A DNA stretch of 64,000 nucleotides from Pseudotamlana agarivorans (GCF_018860245.1 NZ_JAHKPD010000007.1:141892-205891); one strand, 5' to 3'. Counted from the stretch's first letter, positions 1-9,721 are shown. The notes: generated by a model not told the origin, from the letters alone. Numbers and translations: made by a program.

Positions 1-182
1 TCTCTTTTCATGTAACGTGTAGCGGCAATACGTGCTGCTTCAATTTGACGTGACGTTATAAAAGTTGCGTCTATTGCTTTTATTCCAAAAGTACCATTTG
101 AAAGTTGGTGTCCTCTACCAGAGAGACCTTTCATACGTCCTTTTTGTTGTTTACGAAATTTTGTTCTTTTAGGCTGTAACAT
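1..182 (-). CDS. rplP: 50S ribosomal protein L16, N-terminal part (cut by window edge)
   Basis: The reverse strand reads [19 protein letters not shown] and continues open to base 1. This is the characteristic N-terminus of L16, the 50S protein near the A-site tRNA and the peptidyl transferase centre. About 60 residues are visible, and the rest lies outside the window. It follows rpsC by a 21-bp gap in the canonical S10-operon order (rpsC then rplP), so it is the last visible gene of the unit starting at rplC. Nothing looks damaged; the truncation is only the window boundary. Confidence 0.95.
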   Translation of the reverse strand, partial: MLQPKRTKFRKQQKGRMKGLSGRGHQLSNGTFGIKAIDATFITSRQIEAARIAATRYMKR

Positions 183-203
183 TTTTCTTTACTTTATAAA
201 AAA

Positions 204-929
204 TTACTTTCTACGACGAGGGTTAGATTTGTTTCCACCACGTCCTCCGGCTCCACCTTTTCCTTGCTTCTTAGATAAACCAACAAGCGGAGAAAGTTCT
301 CTTTTACCATATACTTCACCTTTCATGATCCATACTTTAACACCCAATCTACCATAAGTAGTGTGTGCCTCAACTAAAGCATAATCAATATCGGCTCTGA
401 AGGTTGATAAAGGAATACGTCCTTCTTTGTAGTGCTCAGAACGTGCCATTTCAGCACCATTTAAACGCCCACTAATTTGGATTTTAATTCCTTCAGCATT
501 CATACGCATTGTAGCAGCAATAGCCATCTTGATTGCACGTCTGTATGAAATTCTATTTTCAATTTGACGAGCGATGCTTGATCCTACTAAAAATGCATCA
601 AGTTCAGGTCTTTTGATTTCAAAAATATTAATCTGAACTTCTTTTCCAGTAATTTTCTTAAGTTCTTCTTTTAACTTGTCTACCTCTTGACCACCTTTCC
701 CGATAATAATACCAGGTCTTGCAGTTGTGATAGTAACGGTTACAAGTTTTAAAGTTCTTTCGATAATTACTCTACTAACACTAGCTTTAGATAAACGCGC
801 GTGAACGTATTTTCTAATTTTATCGTCTTCGGCAAGCTTATCTCCATAATCATTACCTCCGTACCAGTTAGATTCCCATCCTCTGATAATACCTAAGCGA
901 TTTCCGATTGGATTTGTTTTTTGTCCCAT
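204..929 (-). CDS. rpsC: 30S ribosomal protein S3
   Basis: A 241-residue protein starting [13 protein letters not shown], the standard S3 N-terminus. The KH domain is in the first half, with the GxxG-type loop [13 protein letters not shown] near residues 75-87. The S3 C-terminal domain contains [13 protein letters not shown]3 sits at the mRNA entry tunnel of the small subunit. The C-terminal tail is Gly/Lys/Arg rich ([12 protein letters not shown]), as in other Bacteroidota. It lies 9 bp downstream of rplV and is part of the rplC-led transcript. Confidence 0.97.
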   Translation of the reverse strand: MGQKTNPIGNRLGIIRGWESNWYGGNDYGDKLAEDDKIRKYVHARLSKASVSRVIIERTLKLVTVTITTARPGIIIGKGGQEVDKLKEELKKITGKEVQINIFEIKRPELDAFLVGSSIARQIENRISYRRAIKMAIAATMRMNAEGIKIQISGRLNGAEMARSEHYKEGRIPLSTFRADIDYALVEAHTTYGRLGVKVWIMKGEVYGKRELSPLVGLSKKQGKGGAGGRGGNKSNPRRRK

Positions 930-938
930 ACTTCTATC

Positions 939-1346
939 TTAGCTTTGTGTGTTATTTTTAGCTCCAACAACGATTGTTACGTGGTTTGAACGTTTTCTAA
1001 TTCTGTGTGCACGACCTTGAGGTGCTGGACGTAATCTCTTTAACATTGATCCGCCATCAACTCTAATCTCTTTTACTATTAATCCAGCCTCTTCGATGTT
1101 TCCTTCTTCGTTTTTAGCTTGCCAGTTTGCAATTGCAGACAATAACAATTTCTCTAAACGCCCAGAAGCTTCCTTTTGGTTGAATTTTAAGATATTTAGT
1201 GCATGTTCAACTTTTTCACCTCTTACTAAATCGGCTACTAAACGCATTTTTCTCGGTGATGTAGGACAATTATTAAGTTTAGCGAAAGCTACTTGCTTTT
1301 TACCTTCCTTAATAGCGTCTGCCATTTGTTTTTTACGACTTCCCAT
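939..1346 (-). CDS. rplV: 50S ribosomal protein L22
   Basis: A 135-residue protein containing the L22 core, with [17 protein letters not shown] near residues 27-43 and the C-terminal beta-hairpin segment [19 protein letters not shown] that lines the exit tunnel. The roughly 20-residue basic N-terminal extension ([17 protein letters not shown]) is typical of flavobacterial L22. It lies between rpsS (6 bp upstream) and rpsC, the normal order. No mutation is obvious in the tunnel hairpin region. Confidence 0.96.
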   Translation of the reverse strand: MGSRKKQMADAIKEGKKQVAFAKLNNCPTSPRKMRLVADLVRGEKVEHALNILKFNQKEASGRLEKLLLSAIANWQAKNEEGNIEEAGLIVKEIRVDGGSMLKRLRPAPQGRAHRIRKRSNHVTIVVGAKNNTQS

Positions 1347-1352
1347 AGCTTA

Positions 1353-1631
1353 CTACTTTTTACCTTTATTTTTAGCACCTGCATGTCCACGGAATGAACG
1401 TGTTGGTGAAAATTCTCCTAATTTATGACCTACCATGTTCTCAGTAACATATACTGGAACAAATTGACGGCCATTGTGTACTGCAATTGTTTGTCCAACA
1501 AAATCTGGAGTAATCATACTTGCTCTTGACCAAGTCTTGATTACTGTTTTTTTGTTTCCTTCAACATTAACAGCAACTTTTCTTTCTAATTTATAATGAA
1601 CGTAAGGTCCTTTTTTTAATGATCTTGCCAT
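1353..1631 (-). CDS. rpsS: 30S ribosomal protein S19
   Basis: A 92-residue protein beginning [18 protein letters not shown], with the conserved [19 protein letters not shown] and [16 protein letters not shown] segments of S19. S19 binds the 3' head domain of 16S rRNA with S13. Length and sequence are typical. It sits 3 bp downstream of rplB and 6 bp upstream of rplV, so it is translated as part of the S10-type cluster. Confidence 0.97.
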   Translation of the reverse strand: MARSLKKGPYVHYKLERKVAVNVEGNKKTVIKTWSRASMITPDFVGQTIAVHNGRQFVPVYVTENMVGHKLGEFSPTRSFRGHAGAKNKGKK

Positions 1632-1634
1632 GTC

Positions 1635-2462
1635 TTATTTCTTTCTACGTTCTACAATATATTTATTACTTGCTTTAGTCTTAGAACGGGTTCTGTAACC
1701 TTTAGCTGGAATACCGTTTCTAGAACGAGGATGTCCACCTGAAGATTTACCTTCACCACCACCCATTGGGTGATCAACTGGATTCATTACAACTGGTCTA
1801 GTTCTTGGTCTTCTACCTAACCATCTTGTTCTACCTGCTTTACCTCCAACTAATAATTGGTGGTCTGAGTTAGAAACAACACCTATAGTAGCCATACAGT
1901 TAGCAAGAATTAATCTTGTTTCACCTGATGGTAACTTTACTGTTGCAAACTTACCATCTCTTGCCATTAACTGAGCAAAAGCACCAGCACTACGAGCCAT
2001 AACAGCTCCTTGTCCTGGACGTAACTCTACACAAGAAATAATAGTTCCTAATGGAATTTCACTTAACGGCATTGCATTTCCAATTTCTGGAGCAATTCCT
2101 TCTTGACCAGATACTACATTTTGTCCAACTTGTAAACCATTTTGAGCAATAATGTATCTTTTCTCGCCATCTTGATAATTCAATAATGCAATAAAAGCTG
2201 TTCTGTTTGGATCGTATTGGATTGAAGCTACTTCAGCAGGGATTCCCCCTTTGTCTCTTTTAAAATCGATAATACGATACTTTCTTTTATGACCACCACC
2301 AATGTAGCGCATAGTCATTTTTCCTTCACTGTTTCTACCACCAGATCTTTTGTTCGGAACGAGTAAACTCTTTTCCGGCTTATCAGTAGTAATGGCATCG
2401 TATCCATTTACTACTCTAAAACGCTGTCCTGGGGTGATTGGTTTTAATTTTCTTACTGACAT
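1635..2462 (-). CDS. rplB: 50S ribosomal protein L2
   Basis: A 275-residue L2, the large-subunit protein needed for subunit association and the peptidyl transferase centre. It shows the [24 protein letters not shown] segment near residues 40-63 (quoted in part: GGGHKRKYR). The C-terminal part has the [19 protein letters not shown] motif with the functionally important His. Length matches the family. It lies 10 bp downstream of rplW in canonical order. Confidence 0.97.
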   Translation of the reverse strand: MSVRKLKPITPGQRFRVVNGYDAITTDKPEKSLLVPNKRSGGRNSEGKMTMRYIGGGHKRKYRIIDFKRDKGGIPAEVASIQYDPNRTAFIALLNYQDGEKRYIIAQNGLQVGQNVVSGQEGIAPEIGNAMPLSEIPLGTIISCVELRPGQGAVMARSAGAFAQLMARDGKFATVKLPSGETRLILANCMATIGVVSNSDHQLLVGGKAGRTRWLGRRPRTRPVVMNPVDHPMGGGEGKSSGGHPRSRNGIPAKGYRTRSKTKASNKYIVERRKK

Positions 2463-2472
2463 TTGTCTTTAA

Positions 2473-2763
2473 TTACATGTTACTGTATAAATCAATCATT
2501 TCACCTTCCGCCAGTTGTACAATTGCTTTTTTAACGGCATTTGTTTTACCATGTTGAATACCAGTTTTAGTAAACTTGGTACTACGATCTGGACGGACAT
2601 TTATAGTACGAACTTTTTCAACAGAAACACCATAAGCAGCTTCCACCGCTTTTTTGATTTCTACCTTGTTCGCCTTAGTGTTCACTGCGAAAGTATAGCA
2701 ATTTCTTAACTCGCTATTTGCAGTCGCTTTTTCTGTGATTATAGGTTTAATTAAGATACTCAT
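2473..2763 (-). CDS. rplW: 50S ribosomal protein L23
   Basis: A 96-residue protein beginning MSILIKPIITEKATANSE, the L23 signature N-terminus, with the KVEIKKAVEAAYGVSVEKV segment. L23 lies at the exit of the peptide tunnel and docks trigger factor and SRP. Its C-terminus (AEGEMIDLYSNM) is the form usual in flavobacteria. It is 7 bp downstream of rplD and 10 bp upstream of rplB. Confidence 0.96.
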   Translation of the reverse strand: MSILIKPIITEKATANSELRNCYTFAVNTKANKVEIKKAVEAAYGVSVEKVRTINVRPDRSTKFTKTGIQHGKTNAVKKAIVQLAEGEMIDLYSNM

Positions 2764-2770
2764 CTGTTTC

Positions 2771-3400
2771 TTATTTACTTAAGTTTGTTTCAATTCCTGC
2801 TAATGCTCCTTCTAATAAAACAACTTGTCCTGCATTTAGGATTTTGTAAGTGCTCAATTCTGAAGCAGTAATAACCTCTGTACGTTGTACATTACGAGAC
2901 GCTAAATAAACATTGTTATTTGCAGCACCTAATACGAACAAAGTTTTTTTGTTTTCAAGCTCTAAAGCTTTTAAAACAGCTGTAAAGTTTTTTGTTTTTA
3001 CAGAATCAAAATTAAAGTCTTCTAAAACTGTAATTGATTTTTCTCCTGCTTTGATACTTAAGGCAGACTTACGCGCTAAACGCTTTAAGTTTTTATTAAG
3101 TTTGAAGCTGTAGTTTCTTGGTCTTGGACCAAACATACGCCCACCACCTTTAAATACACCTGACTTAATACTACCTGCTCTTGCTGTACCAGTTCCTTTT
3201 TGCTTTTTAATCTTACGTGTAGATCCAGAAATCTCAGCTCTCTCTTTCGATTTGTGAGTTCCTTGTCTTTGGTTTGCTAAATATTGTTTAACATCCAAAT
3301 ATACAGCGTGATTATTAGGCTCAATAGCAAACACATCTTTAGAAAGGTCTGCCTTTCTACCTGTGTCTTTTCCGTTTATATCTAAAACTGCTACTTTCAT
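2771..3400 (-). CDS. rplD: 50S ribosomal protein L4
   Basis: A 209-residue L4. The tunnel-loop region includes KKQKGTGTARAGSIKSG and GGGRMFGPRPRNY near residues 66-98. The ATG overlaps the last base of the rplC stop codon (TAATG arrangement), which implies translational coupling to L3. In several bacteria L4 represses its own operon through the leader; here the candidate leader lies upstream of rplC. Size and sequence are ordinary. Confidence 0.97.
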   Translation of the reverse strand: MKVAVLDINGKDTGRKADLSKDVFAIEPNNHAVYLDVKQYLANQRQGTHKSKERAEISGSTRKIKKQKGTGTARAGSIKSGVFKGGGRMFGPRPRNYSFKLNKNLKRLARKSALSIKAGEKSITVLEDFNFDSVKTKNFTAVLKALELENKKTLFVLGAANNNVYLASRNVQRTEVITASELSTYKILNAGQVVLLEGALAGIETNLSK

Positions 3401-4017
3401 TACTTTCTAATAATTACATAAGCGTTTTTGTGTCCAGGTACACACCCTTTAACAACAAGTAAGTTCTTTTCAGTAACTACTTTTAAAACTCTTAAATTTT
3501 GAACTTTAACTGTGTCTCCACCCATTCTTCCTGCCATTTTCATTCCTTTGAAAACTCTTGCAGGGTAAGACGCAGCACCAATAGATCCTGGCGCTCTTAA
3601 ACGGTTATGTTGACCGTGAGTAGCTTGACCTACACCACCGAAACCATGACGTTTTACAACACCTTGAAATCCTTTACCTTTAGATGTTCCAGCTACGTCA
3701 ACAAATTCACCTTCAGCGAAATGTTCAACAGTAATGGCATCTCCTAATTTGTACTCCGCATCAAAACCTTTGAATTCAACGATTTTACGCTTAACAGAAG
3801 TACCCGCTTTTTTAGCATGACCTAAGTCAGCTTTAGTAGCGCTTTTTTCTGTCGCGTCATCGAAACCAAGTTGTACAGCACTATAACCGTCAACTTCCTC
3901 AGTTCTGACTTGGGTAACGATACATGGTCCAGCTTCGATTACTGTACAAGGAATGTTCTTCCCGTTTTCATCGAAGATGCTGGTCATACCGATTTTCTTT
4001 CCAATTAACCCAGACAT
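3400..4017 (-). CDS. rplC: 50S ribosomal protein L3
   Basis: A 205-residue L3 starting [19 protein letters not shown]. It has the conserved [19 protein letters not shown] segment near residues 109-127 and a later [12 protein letters not shown]-terminus. L3 is an early-assembly protein of the 50S subunit close to the peptidyl transferase centre. It is the first gene of its own transcript here: a 417-bp gap with a terminator and a promoter separates it from rpsJ, whereas in many bacteria the two genes are almost contiguous. Confidence 0.97.
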   Translation of the reverse strand: MSGLIGKKIGMTSIFDENGKNIPCTVIEAGPCIVTQVRTEEVDGYSAVQLGFDDATEKSATKADLGHAKKAGTSVKRKIVEFKGFDAEYKLGDAITVEHFAEGEFVDVAGTSKGKGFQGVVKRHGFGGVGQATHGQHNRLRAPGSIGAASYPARVFKGMKMAGRMGGDTVKVQNLRVLKVVTEKNLLVVKGCVPGHKNAYVIIRK

Positions 4018-4162
4018 ATTTAATTATTTATTAATGATTTACTATTTATTAAAAACATTCAAGGCTGAAAAATACGTTTCAGCCTTGAAGTGTATTTTTT
4101 GCCGTTTTTCCCGCAACCGCATTGGTGGGACATGTAAATATGAGCTTAAACCCCATATTTTA
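4018..4162 (-). promoter_or_regulatory. rplC 5' leader with an attenuator-like hairpin
   Basis: Between the predicted start of transcription (about 4163) and the rplC ATG lies a leader of about 145 nt. It contains a perfect 13-bp stem (TTCAAGGCTGAAA, loop AATACG, TTTCAGCCTTGAA; 4058-4089). In the minus-strand RNA the stem is followed at once by UGUUUUUAAU, so it looks like an intrinsic terminator 40 nt before the start codon. A GC-rich stretch upstream (about 4100-4135) could form an alternative structure. Inference: attenuation or ribosomal-protein autoregulation of the rplC operon. I do not match it to a named leader family. Confidence 0.5.
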
Positions 4163-4168
4163 GGAGTG

Positions 4169-4176
4169 CAAATGTA
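4169..4176 (-). promoter_or_regulatory. Predicted promoter -7 box of the rplC operon
   Basis: On the minus strand these bases read TACATTTG, an exact match to the Bacteroidota housekeeping -7 consensus TAnnTTTG. The -33 position (about 4196-4199) reads TTTT, a 3-of-4 match to TTTG at 19 bp spacing. This promoter gives the L3-L16 genes their own transcript. The rest of the gene-free stretch 4018-4434 holds the leader, this promoter and the rpsJ terminator; I see no coding sequence in it. Confidence 0.6.
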
Positions 4177-4354
4177 GCCTTTTATTTTGGTTTAAAAAAA
4201 TGATTATCAAATAATTCGGCATAAATTCTTTATAGCCACACATTTAGTGTCTTTTGTCTTGTTTTTTTAATCGGTATTTATTGAATTACAAACCTAAAAA
4301 TTTGATTGAATTTATGGCAAAACACCAATAAACACGGGACAAAACCTCCTAACA

Positions 4355-4392
4355 TGAAAAAAGCATCAAGATAATTGCTTATCCTGATGCTT
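4355..4392 (-). terminator. Intrinsic terminator after rpsJ
   Basis: On the minus strand AAGCATCAGGATAA, loop GCAA, TTATCTTGATGCTT forms a 14-bp stem with one G-U pair, followed directly by a run of six U. It lies about 43 bp past the rpsJ stop codon. It would end the rpsL-rpsG-fusA-rpsJ transcript and separate it from rplC. Confidence 0.85.
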
Positions 4393-4434
4393 AATTTATT
4401 AAGTACTCATAAAAGTTTACACTTTCGAGTATAC

Positions 4435-4740
4435 TTATACTTTAATTTCTACTTCTACACCACTTGGTAACTCTAATTTCATTAGAGCATCAATCGTTTT
4501 TGAAGATGAAGAGTAAATATCAAGTAAACGCTTGTAAGAGCTTAATTGAAATTGTTCTCTAGATTTCTTGTTTACGTGTGGAGAACGTAATACAGTGAAA
4601 ATTTTCTTGTGAGTTGGTAATGGAATTGGTCCCGTTACAACAGCTCCAGTACTTTTTACTGTTTTTACAATCTTATCAGCAGACTTATCTACTAAGTTAT
4701 GATCGTAAGACTTTAATTTTATTCTGATTTTTTGACTCAT
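4435..4740 (-). CDS. rpsJ: 30S ribosomal protein S10
   Basis: A 101-residue S10: [20 protein letters not shown] at the N-terminus, the loop [20 protein letters not shown] near residues 38-57 (quoted in part: [17 protein letters not shown]), and the ending [11 protein letters not shown]. In other bacteria S10 also acts with NusB in antitermination. It is the last gene of the str-type unit here, 18 bp downstream of fusA and followed by an intrinsic terminator. In many bacteria it instead leads the S10 operon. Confidence 0.97.
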   Translation of the reverse strand: MSQKIRIKLKSYDHNLVDKSADKIVKTVKSTGAVVTGPIPLPTHKKIFTVLRSPHVNKKSREQFQLSSYKRLLDIYSSSSKTIDALMKLELPSGVEVEIKV

Positions 4741-4758
4741 TTTCTTAACTTTTTAAGA

Positions 4759-6879
4759 TTATTCTCCTTTTGCTGCTTTGATAACCTCTTCAGATATGTT
4801 AGAAGGTGTTTCAGCGTAGTGTGAAAATTCCATTGTTGATGTTGCACGACCTGAAGATAATGTTCTTAATGTAGTTACATATCCAAACATCTCAGATAAT
4901 GGCACAGTAGCTTTTACAGTTTTTGCACCTGCTCTATCTCCCATGTCACTAACTTGTCCACGTCTTCTGTTTAAATCTCCAACAATGTCACCCATGTTTT
5001 CTTCAGGAGTAATTACCTCAAGTTTCATGATTGGCTCCATGATTACAGCTTTTGCAGCTTTAGCACAAGCTTTAAATCCTAATTTAGCAGCTAATTCGAA
5101 AGAAAGTTGATCCGAATCCACATCGTGGTAAGACCCATCTTTCAATGTTACTTTCATAGCATCAATTTCGTATCCTGCTAAAGGACCATTAACCATCGCT
5201 AATTTAAATCCTTTTTCAATTGAAGGGATAAATTCTTTAGGAACGTTACCACCTTTAATAATAGATTCAAACTGTAAACCTACAGCACCTTCTTCAGCTG
5301 GCTCTACCGTAAATACGATATCGGCAAACTTACCACGACCACCAGATTGTTTCTTATAAACCTCTCTATGATCTGCAGATTGTGTGATAGCTTCTTTATA
5401 CTCAACTTGTGGTTGACCTTGGTTAACTTCTACTTTGAATTCACGTTTTAAACGATCAACAATTACATCTAAGTGAAGCTCACCCATTCCAGAGATAATA
5501 GTCTGTCCTGAAGCCTCATCTGAACGCACAGTAAATGTAGGATCTTCTTCAGCTAACTTAGCTAATCCCATACCTAATTTATCTACATCTGCCTTAGTTT
5601 TAGGCTCAACCGCGATACCAATTACTGGATCTGGGAAGTCCATAGATTCTAAAACAATAGGATGCTCTTGAGAAGAAAGGGTATCTCCTGTTTTGATAGA
5701 TTTAAATCCAACAGCAGCTCCAATATCTCCAGCTTCTATAAAGTCAATTGCATTTTGCTTGTTAGCATGCATTTGATAGATACGAGAAATACGCTCTTTT
5801 TTACCTGAACGGTTATTTAAAACGTAAGAACCTGCATCTAAACGACCAGAATATGCTCTAAAGAAAGCTAAACGTCCTACGAAAGGATCGGTAGCAATTT
5901 TAAATGCTAAAGCAGCAAATGGCTCCTTTACATCTGGTTTACGTAAAATAGAATCTCCTGAATCAGGATCTGTTCCTACGATTCCTTCTTTATCCACTGG
6001 AGAAGGTAAATAACGACAAACAGCATCTAATAAGAACTGTACCCCTTTATTCTTAAAAGCAGAACCACAAATCATTGGAATGATAGCCATATCCATTACA
6101 GCAGCTCTAAGTGCAGCGTGCACTTCATCTTCTGTAATAGAATCTTCATCTTCCATGAATTTTTCAAGTAAGTTCTCGTCGTAACCTGCTACTTCTTCAA
6201 TTAATAAAGCTCTATATTTTTTAGCTTCAGCTTTAAGCTCTTCTGGAATTTCAATAACATCAAAAGTTGCCCCTTGTGTATCATCATGCCAGATAATTGC
6301 TCTATTCTTAACTAAATCGATAATACCTTTAAAGTCATCTTCGTCACCAATGTTTAAAACGATTGGCACCGCATTAGACTTTAACATATCTTTTACTTGT
6401 TGACAAACATTTAAAAAGTCTGATCCTTGACGGTCCATTTTGTTAACGAAACCAATTCTAGGCACTTTATAGTTATCAGCTAGTCTCCAGTTAGTTTCAG
6501 ATTGAGGCTCAACACCATCAACTGCACTAAATAAGAATACTAATCCATCAAGTACACGTAATGAACGGTTTACTTCAACCGTAAAATCAACGTGGCCCGG
6601 AGTATCAATAATATTAAAGTGATAATCTTTTGTATCTGGTAATGGCTGTGCATTCTCTAAAGGGAATTTCCACTCACAAGTTGTTGCAGCAGAAGTAATT
6701 GTAATACCTCTTTCTTGCTCTTGCTCCATCCAGTCCATTGTTGCAGCACCATCATGTACTTCACCAATTTTATGAGACACACCCGTATAATAAAGAATAC
6801 GTTCTGTAGTAGTGGTTTTACCTGCATCAATATGTGCAGCAATACCAATATTTCTAGTTAATCTTAAATCTCTTGCCAT
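4759..6879 (-). CDS. fusA: Translation elongation factor G
   Basis: A 706-residue EF-G, the GTPase that drives ribosomal translocation. G1 is [16 protein letters not shown] (residues 14-29), the switch II region is [12 protein letters not shown], and G4 is NKMD. Domain IV has the conserved segments [16 protein letters not shown] and [16 protein letters not shown], and the C-terminus is domain V. Length is typical for the canonical EF-G. It sits 5 bp downstream of rpsG. A tuf gene is not adjacent, as is common in Bacteroidota. Confidence 0.97.
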   Translation of the reverse strand: MARDLRLTRNIGIAAHIDAGKTTTTERILYYTGVSHKIGEVHDGAATMDWMEQEQERGITITSAATTCEWKFPLENAQPLPDTKDYHFNIIDTPGHVDFTVEVNRSLRVLDGLVFLFSAVDGVEPQSETNWRLADNYKVPRIGFVNKMDRQGSDFLNVCQQVKDMLKSNAVPIVLNIGDEDDFKGIIDLVKNRAIIWHDDTQGATFDVIEIPEELKAEAKKYRALLIEEVAGYDENLLEKFMEDEDSITEDEVHAALRAAVMDMAIIPMICGSAFKNKGVQFLLDAVCRYLPSPVDKEGIVGTDPDSGDSILRKPDVKEPFAALAFKIATDPFVGRLAFFRAYSGRLDAGSYVLNNRSGKKERISRIYQMHANKQNAIDFIEAGDIGAAVGFKSIKTGDTLSSQEHPIVLESMDFPDPVIGIAVEPKTKADVDKLGMGLAKLAEEDPTFTVRSDEASGQTIISGMGELHLDVIVDRLKREFKVEVNQGQPQVEYKEAITQSADHREVYKKQSGGRGKFADIVFTVEPAEEGAVGLQFESIIKGGNVPKEFIPSIEKGFKLAMVNGPLAGYEIDAMKVTLKDGSYHDVDSDQLSFELAAKLGFKACAKAAKAVIMEPIMKLEVITPEENMGDIVGDLNRRRGQVSDMGDRAGAKTVKATVPLSEMFGYVTTLRTLSSGRATSTMEFSHYAETPSNISEEVIKAAKGE

Positions 6880-6884
6880 TTCTA

Positions 6885-7361
6885 TTAAAATCTAAAGTGA
6901 GAGAATGCTTTGTTTGCTTCTGCCATTTTGTGAGTATCAACTCTTTTCTTAACGGCTGCTCCTTCTTCTTTAGCTGCTGCTAAAATCTCAGTAGCTAAAC
7001 GTAACGCCATAGACTTTTCATTTCTTTTACGAGAATAGCTAATAAGCCATTTCATCGCTGTAGAAACCTTACGGTCTGGACGGATTTGCATTGGAATTTG
7101 GAATGTTGCACCTCCAACACGACGACTACGTACTTCTACGTGAGGCATCACATTAGATAAAGCATCTTTCCAGATCTCTAAAGCTGTTTTCTCTTCGTCA
7201 GTTTTTTTCGAATCTACAATATCAATTGCATCGTAGAATACTTTAAAAGCTACCGATTTCTTACCATCCCACATCATCATGTTAACGAAACGAGTTACTA
7301 ACTGGTCGTTAAAACGCGGATCCGGTAAAAGCGGTCTCTTTTTTGCTGCTCTTTTTCTCAT
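6885..7361 (-). CDS. rpsG: 30S ribosomal protein S7
   Basis: A 158-residue S7, the primary 16S rRNA 3'-domain binder. It has [24 protein letters not shown] at the start (residues 13-36, quoted in part: [14 protein letters not shown]), [17 protein letters not shown] near 86-102, and the C-terminal [20 protein letters not shown]. It follows rpsL by 21 bp. Nothing is unusual. Confidence 0.97.
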   Translation of the reverse strand: MRKRAAKKRPLLPDPRFNDQLVTRFVNMMMWDGKKSVAFKVFYDAIDIVDSKKTDEEKTALEIWKDALSNVMPHVEVRSRRVGGATFQIPMQIRPDRKVSTAMKWLISYSRKRNEKSMALRLATEILAAAKEEGAAVKKRVDTHKMAEANKAFSHFRF

Positions 7362-7382
7362 GTCTTCTTCTTAAAGTTTTAA

Positions 7383-7757
7383 TTACTTCTTAGGGCGTTT
7401 TGCACCATACTTAGATCTACGTTGCGTTCTACCTGAAACACCTGCTGTGTCTAAAGCACCACGTACAATGTGATATCTAACTCCTGGTAAATCTTTTACC
7501 CTTCCACCTCTAACCAATACTATCGAGTGCTCTTGTAGGTTATGTCCTTCACCACCGATGTATGCGTTAACCTCGTTACCGTTCGTTAAACGAACCCTTG
7601 CTACCTTACGCATTGCTGAGTTAGGTTTTTTAGGAGTCGTTGTGTAAACACGAGTACACACACCACGTCTTTGCGGACAAGAATCTAAAGCAGCCGATTT
7701 ACTCTTCTTGGTTATTTTGGCTCTTCCTTTTCTTACTAATTGCGAAATTGTTGGCAT
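7383..7757 (-). CDS. rpsL: 30S ribosomal protein S12
   Basis: A 124-residue S12 of the decoding centre. The loop [13 protein letters not shown] (around residues 39-51) and the segment [13 protein letters not shown] keep the lysines that mutate in streptomycin-resistant strains, so the sequence looks like the sensitive wild type. First gene of the rpsL-rpsG-fusA-rpsJ unit, with a strong promoter 44 bp upstream and a short hairpin in its leader. Confidence 0.97.
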   Translation of the reverse strand: MPTISQLVRKGRAKITKKSKSAALDSCPQRRGVCTRVYTTTPKKPNSAMRKVARVRLTNGNEVNAYIGGEGHNLQEHSIVLVRGGRVKDLPGVRYHIVRGALDTAGVSGRTQRRSKYGAKRPKK

Positions 7758-7782
7758 ATATATTATATATAAATTTTATTAT

Positions 7783-7831
7783 CCTCTTCTAAGAGGGCTG
7801 CAAAGGTAGAAATTAAAAATTAGATTTCAAA
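7783..7831 (-). promoter_or_regulatory. rpsL promoter (near-perfect Bacteroidota consensus) and leader hairpin
   Basis: On the minus strand TTTG (7828-7831) is followed after exactly 19 bp by TACCTTTG (7801-7808), which matches the Bacteroidota consensus TTTG-N19-TAnnTTTG at every defined base. The short leader then has a small hairpin CCTCTT-AG-AAGAGG (7783-7796) just before the start codon region. It is the clearest promoter in the window and anchors the organism assignment. Confidence 0.85.
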
Positions 7832-7935
7832 TCCTAATTCATTAATTTTCAACAGAAAGTAAAAATAATTTGCGCTATTATATTATTAGCCTTTATTTTC
7901 CGTTAGATTTACACATTAAATTAGCCGTTATAAAA

Positions 7936-9630
7936 GTGCATAAACCAACCTATCTCTTTATCCTTATATATATACTTTTTTCTTCGGAAGGGTTTTGCCA
8001 AAACTTACACCTTATCATTTATGGTGGCTCAAAAACTGAAACAGCCACAATAGATTCATTAAATTATTCTAAAACCCACATTGACTACCAATCCATATCG
8101 TCAGAAATTGAAAACTTTCAGAACACCTTATTAAAACAAGGTTATATTGAAAATCAATTGATGGGTATTGAAAAAATTAATGACTCTACGTTTCGTTCTG
8201 AAATTCATCTAAAAAAGAAATTCAACACCATATATATATACTACAATAATCTAGAGGTAGAAAAATCAACTTTAAAACGCATTTCAAAAGAAATAACAGA
8301 TGATTATTTCACACTACATATTACAGAAATAGAAAGTGGTTTAAACTTTATTAATTCAGAGTTTTCAAAAAATGGCTTTCCATTCTCAAAACTAAACCTT
8401 ACTAATATTCGAAAACAATCAAAAAACAGGCTAGAAGCCGATTTAACCTTAAACCGTTCTTCTTCAAAAAGAACCATCAATGAAATTATAATAAAAGGCT
8501 ACGAAAAGTTTCCAAGATCCTACGTAAAACACTACTTAAAAATTAAACCTAACCAAATTTTCGATCTGCAAACCATTCAAAACAAAACAACACAACTCAA
8601 CAACCTAGCTTTTGCACGAGAAACAAAAACTCCGGAAGTATTATTTTCTCAAGATTCAACTAACCTATACCTCTATTTAGAAAAAACAAAAAGCAATACT
8701 TTTGATGGGTTTTTAGGTTTTGGAACAAACGAAAACACCAACAAATTGGAATTTGATGGCTACCTGAATTTAAGCCTTATTAATAATTTAAACTATGGAG
8801 AAGCATTTAGGGTGCTATATAAAAGCGATGAAAATGATCAAAAAACATTCGAGGCCGATTTATCAATACCCTATTTATTTAAGTCACCTATAGGTGTCGA
8901 TTTCATGCTACGCATATTTAAAAAGGATTCCTCCTTCACAACCGCGAATCAATCAGTAAAGATTCATTATCAAATTAACGCAAAGCATAAAACTTTTGCT
9001 GGTATAACAGCGACAGAATCAAACAACTTACTTTCTTCTAATCCTACAGGACTATTATCGGACTTCGAAACATTTAATTACAATATAGCTTATCAATTTT
9101 TAAATGCGCAAGTATTAAACCGCCTTTTTCCATTAAACTCAAAACTATATGCCGAAGCTGGATATGGAAATCGCAAAACGACAGACACTAAAGAAAAGCA
9201 ATCAAATTTTACTCTAGATGCTTTTAAAATATTTAATCTCAATCCAAAGAATAGTCTTTATTTAAGAGTTAATGGCGCTACTTTAATTTCCGACACCTAT
9301 TTTGAAAATGAGTTACTACGCTTTGGAGGTATTAATTCTGTTAGAGGTTTTGAAGAAAATAGTATTTACGCCACACTTTATGGTGTAATTAACACAGAAT
9401 ATCGCTACCAAATTAACAATAGCATCTACATACACTCCATAATAGATGCATCCTATTTTGAAAACCAAATAGCCAATGCAGACCAAAAACTTTTTGGTTA
9501 TGGTTTTGGTTTCGGACTATTAACTAAGGCTGGATTGTTTAAATTAAACTACGCAAACGGCAAAAATGAAGGCTCGAATTTCAAATTCTCAAATTCAAAG
9601 CTACATTTAAGTTTATTAGCTAATTTTTGA
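7936..9630 (+). CDS. Omp85-family outer membrane protein (BamA/TamA-like, one or few POTRA domains)
   Basis: About 564 residues from a GTG at 7936, which gives a good signal peptide (MHKPTYLFILIYILFSSEGFCQ); an upstream TTG at 7870 would put 22 extra residues before it. A POTRA-like unit is visible around IIIKGYEKFPRSYVKHYLKI (about residues 184-203). The remaining half reads as alternating beta strands of a barrel and carries the Omp85 hallmark GGINSVRGFEENS, with the VRGF motif that inserts into the barrel. Known family roles are insertion or export of outer membrane proteins. At 564 residues it is shorter than BamA and is not next to bam genes, so it is probably an accessory paralogue. It precedes susC by 117 bp. 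Confidence 0.7.
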   Translation: MHKPTYLFILIYILFSSEGFCQNLHLIIYGGSKTETATIDSLNYSKTHIDYQSISSEIENFQNTLLKQGYIENQLMGIEKINDSTFRSEIHLKKKFNTIYIYYNNLEVEKSTLKRISKEITDDYFTLHITEIESGLNFINSEFSKNGFPFSKLNLTNIRKQSKNRLEADLTLNRSSSKRTINEIIIKGYEKFPRSYVKHYLKIKPNQIFDLQTIQNKTTQLNNLAFARETKTPEVLFSQDSTNLYLYLEKTKSNTFDGFLGFGTNENTNKLEFDGYLNLSLINNLNYGEAFRVLYKSDENDQKTFEADLSIPYLFKSPIGVDFMLRIFKKDSSFTTANQSVKIHYQINAKHKTFAGITATESNNLLSSNPTGLLSDFETFNYNIAYQFLNAQVLNRLFPLNSKLYAEAGYGNRKTTDTKEKQSNFTLDAFKIFNLNPKNSLYLRVNGATLISDTYFENELLRFGGINSVRGFEENSIYATLYGVINTEYRYQINNSIYIHSIIDASYFENQIANADQKLFGYGFGFGLLTKAGLFKLNYANGKNEGSNFKFSNSKLHLSLLANF

Positions 9631-9690
9631 TATTCGATTACAATTTTATTACATTTTTTAACCTAATTGGTAAATTTTAACCATAATTTG

Positions 9691-9721
9691 TTGTTTTATT
9701 AACTTATTATTATGACTTTTG
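9691..9721 (+). promoter_or_regulatory. Predicted susC promoter
   Basis: TTG at 9691-9693, 20 bp, then GACTTTTG at 9714-9721 (7 of 8 positions of TAnnTTTG). The -7 box overlaps the upstream in-frame ATG at 9712, which argues that translation really starts at the ATG at 9748. Confidence 0.5.

Noticed and set aside
3953-4177. Plus-strand open frame of 74 codons over the rplC start and leader
   Set aside because: It overlaps the L3 gene start and the hairpin leader and shows no homology or signal; a chance frame.
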